Positions 1-11,600 of a stretch of 64,000 bases of DNA are shown piece by piece. Where the stretch lies: contig NC_135712.1 of assembly GCF_964656455.1 (NCBI RefSeq), forward strand, positions 66,717,239 through 66,781,238, given 5' to 3'. Both the position numbers and the translations under genes were made by a program. Position 1 is the first letter of the stretch. Every line of letters starts with the position of its first letter. The stretch comes from Halichoerus grypus. Its lineage: Eukaryota > Chordata > Mammalia > Carnivora > Phocidae. Under the pieces are notes generated by a model. That model saw only the letters and a program-made list of their open reading frames with translations, did not search any database and was not told the DNA's origin.

Positions 1-392
1 TGAGCTTTGCTTTGAGCACCAGAGTATTCTTTACACTGGGGCAAACATTACCCCCATATTTGTGAACAAATTCTTATCTATTTGTTAACCTGGTGGTGAT
101 ATATAAGTGTTACCAGGAAACAGAAAATAGAATTTACTTAACAGAATTTCAACATAGAGTGATCTTGGTTGGAAAGTATTCCATTAAGCAAGGGATAACT
201 ATGTAGGAGTAATAAAAATCAATTTGTATCTGAGCACTTTGAGAGTAGTGCTGCTTTTTCATAGCATGTTATAACATCCAAGTTCTACAATCATTAGGAT
301 TTTTTTTCCCTAATAGAATAGTGTTGTTTTTTTTTTTTCCACTTGAAACATAACACACTGGGGTTACTTTATTTTATGTCTTTCCTTTTAAG
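1..392 (+). other. PARP14: PARP14 intron, 3' end
   Basis: No coding sequence is visible. The stretch ends in a T-rich polypyrimidine tract and an AG acceptor at 391-392. A long T run at 327-339 is the only other structure. Confidence 0.7.
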
Positions 393-2695
393 TGTTACAC
401 ACCATCATGACCAAGAAACTAGACCTCAATAATATGCCGCTCTCTGTGTTTCCCTATTATACCTCTTTGGGCACGGCCTTGTATGGAAAGGAGAAACCTC
501 TGATCAAGCTTCCAGCACCATTCAGAGAATCATTAGATCTTCCCTTATGGAAGTTCTTACAGAAAAAGAAGCATCTGATTGATGAGATAAATGACGAAGC
601 GAGACATTGTCACTGTGATCTAATATGGTCCAAACTCAGTAGTGAAGTTATCATCAGACCTGCGACCACATTAATCTGTCTCGGCAGACTGAGAATCAGG
701 AGATGGAAGGAAGATGTTTCCACAGCATTCTCTAGCATCAGGTCTAAATATAAAGTTACCCCCTTTAAAGTGGATCCCATAGTGTGGGACACCATAAAAA
801 AGAGTGTAGAAGACGACAGGATTTTGATTGAATTTGATACACTTACGGGGATTGTAACCTTAGTGGGGAAATCAGAGGATGTACAGAACATTGAGCCACA
901 AATCAAGGAATTAATAGAAAGTACCACTCAAAAAATTAAAAGAGAAGAGCAAAGTCTAAAGGAAAAAGTGGCCATTTCTCCAGGAAGGTATTCTCTTTTG
1001 TGTCACAGCGATGTCCTGGAGCGTCTCCACACTGAGTGCCCAGAGATGGAGATTTGTTATGATGAAGCTTCTCAACACATGTGCTTCAAAGGCCTCTACA
1101 CAGATGTGTATAAAGCAAAGTATGAAATACAGAAAAAGATGTACACCATGGTTCAAAAAAGCATCCAGCTTCCCCCTGAGATTTTCCAGTTTTTGCAAAA
1201 AGGAGACTGTATAGAATTCTCTAAGTCTCTTTTGATGGCACAGAAAATTCTTGCAGTTTATGAGCTGGAGGGTAAAACTGTTCTCTTAATCGGCTATTCC
1301 TCTGAAGTCCTATTAGATGCTGAAAAGCAAATGGTCAGTGCCTTAAGTTATAAGCGCATCAACATTGAGGACAGGGAAGTTCTTAATGGCAAGAAATGGA
1401 AAGGGCTCACTCACAGTTTGCATAAGAGACATAATTCCTCCTCAAAGACTGTAATAATCGATGAGTTAACTTCAAAAACCAAAGCTGAGGTCATCATCGC
1501 GGGCTGTGTGAGAGAAGTGAATGAATCCTATAGCTTGCTTTTTGACTTTGTGGAAAAACACACAAAAATAGAGAGATTGATTGAAATAGAGCCTCCCGTA
1601 ATCATTGATTATTTAAGGATAGAAAAAAAGCCATTCTGGCAAAAGATAAAGACGACAAATGTTCAGGTAACTTTCAATCTTGAGAATAAACAAAAAGGCA
1701 TTTTACTAACTGGGCCAAGGGCCAAAGTCCTGGAGGGCGTGAGCATCGTCAAGCAAGCCTTGGATTCCGTCTGTATTGAAAGCGTCCGTATCGATAAGCC
1801 ATTGGTCAGCCAGTTCTTCCAGGAGAAAGCACAGTATTATAAAAGAGAGGTCAAACGGTTGTTTGGATGTTCCATTGACCTACAGGAGAATGGAGGGGAG
1901 AAGGAGGGAGGCAGCACGGATGGGCAGAAGTGCTTGTCTCAGGTAGACCTGGCCCCTAGAGTCTCACTTAAGGGGCCGCAGAGCAACTTGCCGCAGGTAG
2001 AGCTGGCCCCTGGAGTCTCGCTGATGGTGCAGCAGGGCGACTTGACCCAGTTTCCTGTCGAGGTGGTGGTGAGCAGTGCCAGTGAGGACCTGCAGCTCTG
2101 CAGCAGCCTGGCCGCCGCTCTTTCCAAAGCAGCTGGCCCTGAGCTCCAAGAGGACTGTGACCAGATAGTGAAGAAAATGGGCAAGATCCTCCCCGGCAGC
2201 GCCATCATCTCGAAAGCAGGAAAGCTCCCATACCGCCACGTGGTCCTTGCAGTGGGGCCCCGGTGGAAGGACGACGAGGACCTGAAGTGCATGTTCCAGT
2301 TAAAGAGAGCTGTAGAAGAAAGTCTCCGTTTGGCTGAAACACACAGGTGCCGGTCCATAGCCATCCCAGCCATCAGTTCCGGAGCTGGTGGCTTTCCCTT
2401 AGCCCAGTGTGTGAAGACGATTGTTATGGCTATCAAGAAAAACTTCCAGTTTAAGCAGGATGGACACACCTTAAAAGAGATTTACCTTGTGGATACAGCT
2501 GAGAAGACTGTCCAGGCCTTCGCGGAAACTGTGAAAACTGTATTTGAGGACCCCCCGCCTCCTACGGCTTCCGGGCCCAGTGTACCGCAGACAGTCCAGC
2601 CCATCTTGACCAACGTTCGTGGACACAGACAAATTCCGTTGTCCCAGGGAAGCCTGAGGATCCTGCTGGTGAAAGGAGATGTGCAGAGCGCCACG
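393..2695 (+). CDS. PARP14: PARP14 large exon: KH-like region, macro1, start of macro2
   Basis: This 2,303-bp exon begins in phase (two bases complete a split codon) after the acceptor at 391-392 and ends on a codon boundary before a gtgagt donor at 2696. The frame codes for the tandem KH-like part of PARP14 up to about 1900, followed by macro1 (about 2000-2550). The last residues ([14 protein letters not shown]) are the first strand of macro2. In macro1 the second loop IPAISSG is intact, but the first ADP-ribose loop reads [14 protein letters not shown], with Ser at the two Asn and two Gly positions normally seen. A 54-bp in-frame duplication sits just upstream at 1940-2047. The final 800 bp is clearly GC-richer than the rest of the gene. 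Reading through the donor would add 53 codons to a stop at 2855. Confidence 0.95.
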
Positions 2696-5600
2696 GTGAG
2701 TGTCCCTTCTGTCCCTGCCTGCCGAACACCCGCCGCGGTGCTGCGACTCTCTAGCCAGCCTGTTGCCCAAGGCAGACTAGGACCCAGGGGAAGAATCCCA
2801 TGCCCTCCCTCCCAGTCTCAGAAGTGGTTTTCTCAGAAGACTGGGCGGCTTCACTGAGGCATTTACCCACAGAGATTGGCCGCTCAATTGTGGGAACTGC
2901 AAGTGTACTCAGATCGCGAGGCTTCCAGTAAATGCAAAAACCCACAATACTTATGTTTATACATGTATACTTTTTCAGTGCCTTTATACCTGTCACATTT
3001 TGGCAAATCTAAGGTTAATTTCCTGTCAAATTTGCTGAGGGCAGATAAAGACAAATTAGAGCATTTGATGTGGGCAGAGGATGGGAATCTTGTCAATGGT
3101 GCTGAACCAGGGTGAACTACACTCCTCCTCGGTGACCCAGGCAGGGCAGCCTTGAATATCACTTGGTCACATTCCTTCTCCTCTCTTCTCTTGGTGTCTT
3201 AATTGAGCCCAATTTAGAAAAGCTCTGTCAGATCAAAGCAGTCTGCTCACAGCTCAAACCTACCTGGTTTAGGGGCACCTGGGTGGCTAGGTCGTTAAGC
3301 GTCTGCCTTCGGCTCAGGTCATGATCCCAGGGTTCTGGGATCGAGCCCCACATCGGGCTTCCTGCTCAGCGGGAAGCCTGCTTCTCCCTCTCCCCCCCCC
3401 CCCCCTTGTGTTCCCTCTCTCGCTATGTCTCTCTCTCTGTCAAATAAATAAATAAAAAATCTTTAAGAAAAAAAACCAAAACCCTACCCGGTGTATGTTC
3501 CCACTGGTCCCCTCCCAAATGACTGCCCCGCCTCCCTCTCCCTGCTGCCCTGATTCCTATTTCCCAGACCCCACAAGCCATGCCTCTGCACTCCTTCAGA
3601 GACCTTATGCTATCTATATCTCGCTTTATATCTCCATTGTCCTGGAGTGTTATTTAAATAAGTATCTGGTAACCCTTTGCCTTGGGTGGCATTTCAATCT
3701 CTGAAATTAATGATCATCGTTTCCCCCCTATAGTGCCAAACCCAGGGGCTCAAATACAGTGATCCTTGATGAATGGTCTTTGTTAGTATCTGAAACAAAT
3801 TGGTTTTGTCTTCAAGGCTGATGTTCTTGTCAACTCCATTCCCGTGAATCTCCAGCTTAATAAAGGACTCCTTTCTCAGGCCCTCTTGGCGAAAGCTGGG
3901 CCAAAGCTCCAGGAGGAATTGGACAGAGTCGGCCAAGCGAAGGCTGTTGGCATGGGTACAGTTCTCCGAACCAGTGGACACGGTCTACACTGCCACCATG
4001 TGCTTCACGTAGTGGTTCCGGACTGGAGAGATGGGTGCACATCTTCACACAAGGTGGGGCCAAGTTTTAGGTTCTCTGGGAAATTGGGTCGCCTTTGGGA
4101 CTCTCCTCTCCGTAGAGTGTAGATTGGCCTCTGTCTGTCACATTATCAGCGGGTTCTATCACCATGGCCATTTCTTTCAGTTGTAGTTGACTTTGCCCGA
4201 AGACTAGTTAATAATATAAATTGATTACAGTGCTCAATCATTATTGGGGCTCGGGGAAGAGTTATTGAAGACAACACATCTTTAGTGAGGATAGCAAGGT
4301 GAGGGCATGAAGAATGGAGGAGAATGAAGGATTAGAACAGTAGTTGCTTTGCTTCTTTCCTTCCTTGCCGAGTGAGTTTGAATCTTTTTAGAGGGTCTCT
4401 GATGTTCCCTTTTCCTTGTCTACTCCTGTTCTTTTCTTTCCTTTTTTGACTGCCCTTAACCTCTTTTGAAAGGAGAGTAGACAGAGATCACAGTCAAAGT
4501 TGCTAAATTCTTGTCCTTTTTGTTCTAACTCCCATTTCTAGGAAAGATGCATAAAGATGTGCTTTGTGCTTTTCAGATCATGAGAGACATTATCAGAAAA
4601 TGTCTGGAAATCACCGAGAACTTGTTTTTAAGATCAATTGCATTTCCAGCAATAGGAACAGGAAATTTGGGGTTTCCTAAAACCATTTTTGCTGAATTAA
4701 TAATTTCAGAAGTGTTAAACTTTAGTAGCAAGATTCAACTGACAGCTTTACAAGAGGTTCAATTTCTGCTGCACCCGAGTGATCATGAAAATATTCAGGT
4801 ACAGTCTCACTCATTTCTGGTTATTTTGGCAGCTGAGCCCTAATGTTTTCAGATGTCGTCTTGGTTGGTCAGTTAGATTGTTTTTTCCATGTATTTCCTG
4901 TACAGCAAAGTAAAGGAGTGGTATAGACCACTTGTAGCACAGCAAATGTCAAGTAAATTTATGGATATAGAAAAAAATTTAACTTCTTATTAAGGAGAAT
5001 TCCAAACATAAATAAAAGTACACAAAATGGTATAATGAACTCCCTTGTACCCATCACTCATCTTCACAATTATCAACCAATGGCCAGTATGTTTCATCTC
5101 TATCTCCCATTTATTTCCCTCCTTCCTATATTATTTCCAAGCAAATCCTAGACATACTTTATCCATAAAAAATTCAGTATTTATTTTAAGCAATAGGATT
5201 CTTTTTAAAAAGTAACATTACCACAATACTATTTCACACTTAAAATAAATTGAAAATCATTCCCTTATTTCCTCAATTATCAATGTTCAAATTTCCAGTT
5301 GTCTCATAAATGCCTTATTTTGTTTTGTCTTTTGGGTTTTTTTTTTTAGATTTATTTATTTATTTGAGAGAGAGAGAGAGTGCGCGTGTGCACAAGTGCC
5401 AGGGGGAGGGGCAGAGGGAGAGGGAGAAAGAGAATCTCAGGTAGACTCCCCAACCCCGTGGGCCGGGCCCGATCCCATGACTCTGAGGTCACGACCCAAA
5501 CAGAAACCAAGAGCCCGACACTCAACTGACCAAGCCACCCAGGTGTCCCTGCCTTATTTTGTGGTTAGAATGAACTCAGCACATCCCCATGGGAGTAGGA

Positions 5601-8600
5601 GAGTTGGGACTAGAAATACCAGAACCATCTTCGGTTGTAGAGAGTCCATCAACCAGCTGTCCACCTTTACACACGGAGCCTGCCTGCCTGCCTGCCCGCC
5701 CCTGGAGTCCTGTGAGCCTGGGATCCTGGCTCTGTAGTCTCCCCACGTCCCCTTCCCATTACTGGATCAATCTTTTAGCACAAAAGTTACTTATTTTTTC
5801 TCCCCCCAAAAATCTCTCTTGCTTGTTTAAAAGGAGAAAGAAAGTGATGATTTGAGGGTGTCACTACGAGGCAAAGAAAGGGAATTCACAGGTTCATTAA
5901 CCATAGAATACATACATCAACCTCTGGCTCCAGAGAGGGCTACTCCCCTAGCGATTCCTCTCCTGGGACAAATAAGAAGTTAAAAAATGTAAGTGGGTTG
6001 GGGTGCCTGGGTGGCTCAGTTGTTAAGCGTCTGCCTTCAGCTCAGGTCGTGATCACAGGGTCCTGGGATTGAGCCTCGCATCGGGCTCCTTGCTCCGCGG
6101 GAGCCTGCTTCTCCCTCTTCCACTCCCCTTGCCTGTGTTCCCTCTCTCGATGTGTCTCTCTCTGTCAAATAAATAAATAAAATTAAAAAAAAAAAAAAAG
6201 GAAGTGGTTGCTGTCTATGTGATTATCTTTCTCTTACTACTGTGTTTTTTTAACAACCGGCAAGAAACTTGCTCTTACTGATTATGGAAATAATACATAT
6301 TCATTGTAGAAACTTTGAACCATAAAAAATGCATACATTCTTTTAGTTGTATTTCATTGTAGTCTTCTTTTATACGTGTGTACCTTTATTTTTTTTTTTT
6401 TAAGATTTTATTTATTTATTTGAGAGAGAGAATGAGAGAGAGAGAGAGCACATGAGAGGGGGGAGGTTCAGAGGGAGAAGCAGACTCCCTGCCGAGCAGG
6501 GAGCCCGATGCGGGACTCGATCCCGGGACTCCAGGATCATGACCTGAGCTGAAGGCAGTCTCTCAACCAACTGAGCCACCCAGGCGCCCACGTGTGTACC
6601 TTTAGAAGTGGGATTATATATTGCAATTTAATATCATTATTTTTTCATTTAATAGTATAAAAAAGAGATTTTCCCTATTCCACAAACTATTTTTTGAAAA
6701 TGAGATTTTTAATGGCTGTTAAATATGCCAACACATGGATATACCAAAATTTATTTAACCATTTCCCTGTTGGATTTTTAAACTGTTTTATTTCTTCTCT
6801 GTTATAAATAGTGTGTAATGAATATGCTTGTATTTATAACTTCCTTCACATATTTAATAGTTTTCCTAGAATGCATTTGCAAAAACAGAATTATATGTAT
6901 TATTTTCATAATTTCAAAAAATCTATAATGAAAATAACACTTTGAGAGTTGTTCTCTCCAAAGTATGTGTGCATGCAAGATCAAAAGCCCTGATGAATCA
7001 AATTTATTCATCTATGGAGGATTGTAGTAGTCAAAACTGTCTTTGTATTTCCAGGCATTTTCAGATGAATTTGCCAGAAGAACCAATGGAAGTTTCGTCA
7101 GTGACAAAATTCTCAAGGCTGAAGATGCACAAGGTTCAGTAAAGCTATGAGATGAGAAATTATTTCTAGTTGCTAAAAAACTATTCAGTGAAAGACGATA
7201 GTGATGATTTTTATGAAAGAATCAGTTAGTGATAAAGAAGATATTAAATTATATCCCATACCCCTGAGCATGTAAGACATTGGCTGTGCTTATGTGGTCT
7301 GATGTGAAAGAGTAGGCAGGCTAAATTATATAATCTATACAGTGGGTTTGTGGGTAGTGATTGGCTACTAATTTCTGAGGATGATGTGACATGTGTTTTC
7401 AGAAACAGATACATTTAAAGAGACAATACCAACCAAATGCTTCTCCTGGGTCATATCTGCTGTTGCTATACTTGAGTTTATCCAAACTCCTGTTTAGAGA
7501 GTTTGCTGAGACTTCTTGAATCTGAATGTGTATGTTTCCCATCAAAGTTGGGGATTTTTCAGTCATTCTTTAATTAGTTTACCTCACTGGTCTCTCTCTA
7601 GTGCCCCAATAACATGAATGTGAAGTGTTTTGATAGCATGCCATGGGGTCCCTGGGATCTCTTTTTCTTTTTCTTTTTTTAATCTCTTTTCTCTCTGTTC
7701 ATCACATTGCATAATTTCTATTGACCCACCTCCAAGTTCATGGACTCTTTTCTCTGTCCACTGCCCATCCAGTGAATTTTTTTACTTCAGATACTGTATT
7801 TTTAAACTCTAAAATGTCCATTTGGTTTTTTTTTTTTCGAGTTTATAAACTATAAACTGCAGGGCCTCCTATTTTTCCATTCACTCCAAATCATTTTCAG
7901 GCACTCAGCTGTGTTTACTTTGACCTCAGGGAGCATAGTTATAGCAGATGCTTTAAAGTCTTTGTCAGGTAATTCCAACATCTGGATCATCTTGAGATTA
8001 GTATCTGTAATTGATTGTCTTGATCCTTGAGAACTGGTCACATTTTCCTGGTTCTTTACAGGACAAACCATTTTGGATTATAGACTGGGCATTTTAAATA
8101 CTATGTTGTGAAACTTGGGTCCTATTAAAATCTTCTGGAAAATGGTGATTGTTTTGTTTGTTTTAGCAAGTAGTCAGTCAGTTAAGTTCATTCTAAGCGC
8201 TCTGTCTCACCTTCTGTGTGGGCAGCAGTTCCAATGTTAATTTAGTTCTCTAGGCCTTTGCTATGCAGCTTGGGTCTGTCCCCACACATGCAGCTCCAGC
8301 TCTGTATTCACACACAGAATAGGGGTACCTTCTCCAGCTCTCACCTGTCTGGGACTCCTATACTCTCTGGCTCAAGGGAGCCCATTTTCTAGGTCCTCTG
8401 GCCAGGAAGACAGGTTCTCCGGGAGCTTAAGACGGCTGTTGAGCCGCCTCATACTTTTGCATGGTAAGGGTTACCCTTGTGGGCAAAGTGGAGAGACAAA
8501 GAGGGAGAGAAAGAGAGAGCCACAGGTATTGCCCATACACACACATACAGCTTTTTTTTTTAAGATTTTTTTTTTTAAACTCTGAGAAAGAGAGAGGGAG

Positions 8601-11600
8601 AGAGAAAATCTCAAGCAGACTGCCCGCTGAGCGTGAAGCCCCACGTGGGGCTCGATCTGGCCACCCGGAGATCATCACCTGAGCCAAAATCAAGTCAGAC
8701 ACCCAACCGACTGAGCCACCCAGGCGCCCCCACATACATGCTTTTCAGACCACAAGGGCCCCTTCTCTTCATTCTTCTGGACAGGAAGGCAGAATGTCTC
8801 TCAGGGTTTTGGCTCCCTGTGGGGCCACTGTGGAGCTCTGCAACTGGGCTCATCTTGAGGCAAGGCCTGAATTAGAAAAAGGAAAAATATGGACAGTCAT
8901 GAGGATTCCTTCCAATACTCTTCAGTTCACAGGGACCCTTATTTCTAATCCTCTGGCTGCAAAGATAGGGATTCTCATTACACAGTTCTGCAACATGGGC
9001 CACCTTGGGCCAGTGCTGAGAGAGAAAGAGGGAAAATTTTAAGACAAAATAAAATGGGAAACTCTCCCTCCCCCTTACAGGTGACTTCTTCAAGTTTTGA
9101 CTCCCTCCCCCAGCCTGCCTGCTGTTTACTTTTCAGGTCTCAGTTAGTTGGCTTTTTGTATTTATCCTGCGTTTTTAGTTGTGATTTGTGAGTGAGATAG
9201 GCGTGTGGGGGCCTGACATCGCTGTGGCCAGCAGCAGAAGTCCACGCTTGATATATATTATATTTTGTAATCCTTTCTCAGAAACTGACCATCACTGGGG
9301 CTCAGAGTCAGGGCTGGTTAAGGGCTGGAGATCACAGGGCGGGGGAAGAAGTATGAGAGGAATGCATCTGGGGAGTGTGAGATTTAAGTCGTTCTTGCTG
9401 TGGCCGACTTGGTTAGGGACTCCGTTTCTTTTATTCTCAGATTTCCATGGGACTGCGTCTAGCCCTAATGTAGACGTGCATGAAATGAAGATTGGTCCCA
9501 TCATCTTCCAGGTGGCCTTTGGAGATATCACCAAAGAAAAGGCTGATGTGATTGTAAATTCAACATCAAAAGCATTTAATCTCAAAGCAGGTACTTTACT
9601 TGTAGGATTTGAGTCGTGTAATAGTCAACTGTCCTATAGTTGCTGTAGCCAAACTGGTTTCTACAACTTTGGCTTATTGATATTACTAATTTTAAAATTA
9701 TTTTGACATGGTTTCTAATAATTGGTAACAGATAATTTATACATTTTTCTTCTTTCTTATCAGAAATACTCAGGTTCTAGGATTCCTTTGATGATTAGGA
9801 AAGCTTTTTAGATAATGAGGCAATCATTCTGATCCAGATGTACTGTTCTCATTTTTTTCAATTCATGTAACCCTCTTGCTTTTCTCCTGTAGGGGTGTCC
9901 AAAGCAATTCTAGAATGTGCTGGACAAAATGTGGAAATGGCATGTTCTCGCCTAGGTAAGACACAATACTATTTTTTTGGTTCAAAATTATAAGTAGAAG
10001 GCTGAATATGGGAGGTTTTGGAGAGGCTGGGGAGAGTCTTGGAATTGGAGAGACAACATATTAATCTGAAAATCATACATTTGACCAAAGAATTCTAATC
10101 AGAGACAATTAGAAGTGAAAAGTAATCTCACTTAAAAAGAGAAGAAAGATTCCTCAAAAAGCATATTTTAGGAGTCTCTTTGCACATAAAATGCTTTATA
10201 TGCCAAAGCAAACATTTTGCTTTCTAAACAATCAAAGAATGGGTTCAGTATCTAATTTTGCATTCTCTCTGTCTTGTGTTTCCCAGCTCAAAAGGGCAAC
10301 AGTGATTATATAGTTACTGAAGGTGGATTATTGAGGTGCAAGAATATTGTTCACATCATTGGCGGAAATGATGTCAAGAAATCGGTCTCCCTTGTTTTGC
10401 AAGAGTGTGAAAAACGGAATTACTCGTCAATTTGCCTCCCAGCCATTGGGACAGGTTTGTAACCTCTGGCTGTCAAGGCATCCCCCTTTCCTTCGCTCTG
10501 GTGCTGACTGTTAATATAATCAGTGCAGAGTCTGAGTCAAGGTGGCTCCTCATCCCAAGGCAGCCCCAAAGGGAGTAAGCAAAGACTGTGGGGTGGTTTA
10601 AGTAAGAGGAAAAAATGAAGAAAACTGAAGATAGTGTTGAATATTAGAGTGACATCTGCTCTGTACTATGGGAGGGAAGAGAGAGGAAGGGCAGGAAGAG
10701 AAAGAAAGCCCATCATCTCTCCTTCTCTCCTCGTTCCTCTGTTTCTTTTTTTTCCTGTCCCCTACATTATTTAGTCTTGAACTCCCTCCCCCATCCCTTC
10801 TGCATGGAGAACCTCAGAGCATGGGCCTGTACCTCCCAGGAGCTGACTCGGATGGAGAGGAGTATTCCTGGCCTTGTCACACCTCTTGTACAGCTGGCCC
10901 TATGAGTTGGCCTTAGGACATGTCTGCACAGAAGCCTCCCAGTCACCAGAGCCTAATGGGTTCTGGTTCTAATGGGTCAGAAATTCAACTCCAACCTTCC
11001 TCTTTTCAGCCTACTTGCCTTTTTTGTTTTCCTCAAACTACGTAATAGTTGTGTAAGTCTTCATATATAAGGATGGTGCTTTGGGTTTATCATTAGTAAG
11101 GTGATGCTCTTTCAGCTCTTTTCCCAGGAATCTGAGTCTTGGGTGGTGATGAGGAATTTCTGCTTGGTTTCCCTTCAGACAGCTGGTCAGGGGAGCAAAT
11201 ACTCTCAGACTTGAAGTGGAACGTAGCTGGCTGGTCCCAGAGAGAGAGCCCTCAGCACTGGATTGGTGATTCCATTGCGCAGGAATCTGTTTGAGTGTCT
11301 CACACTTGCATTCCAGGCCCTCCAAAAGTACACTTAACCGGCCTTGTCACTTCCTGAGCCTTCTTCTAGTCCTCTGTTATTTTAATTTCTGTAATACTCT
11401 ACCATTCCTCTTAATGTTCCCACATGGAATGCTACATCTACTTTATTACTTTTCTATTTCTGAAAGATTAATTTATAGTCCCTTTATGTTTTCATTCCCC
11501 TTGTGGTATTATCCAATTTGGCAGTTTAGCCAACATGTCTGTCTGCCAGTTTGTCTGTCTGTCTGTCTCTTTCTCTGTCTCTATCTTTAATGGACACCCA

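Noticed and set aside
1939..2469. 176-codon reverse-strand frame under macro1
   Set aside because: It is the shadow of the GC-rich PARP14 exon, with no similarity to a known protein.
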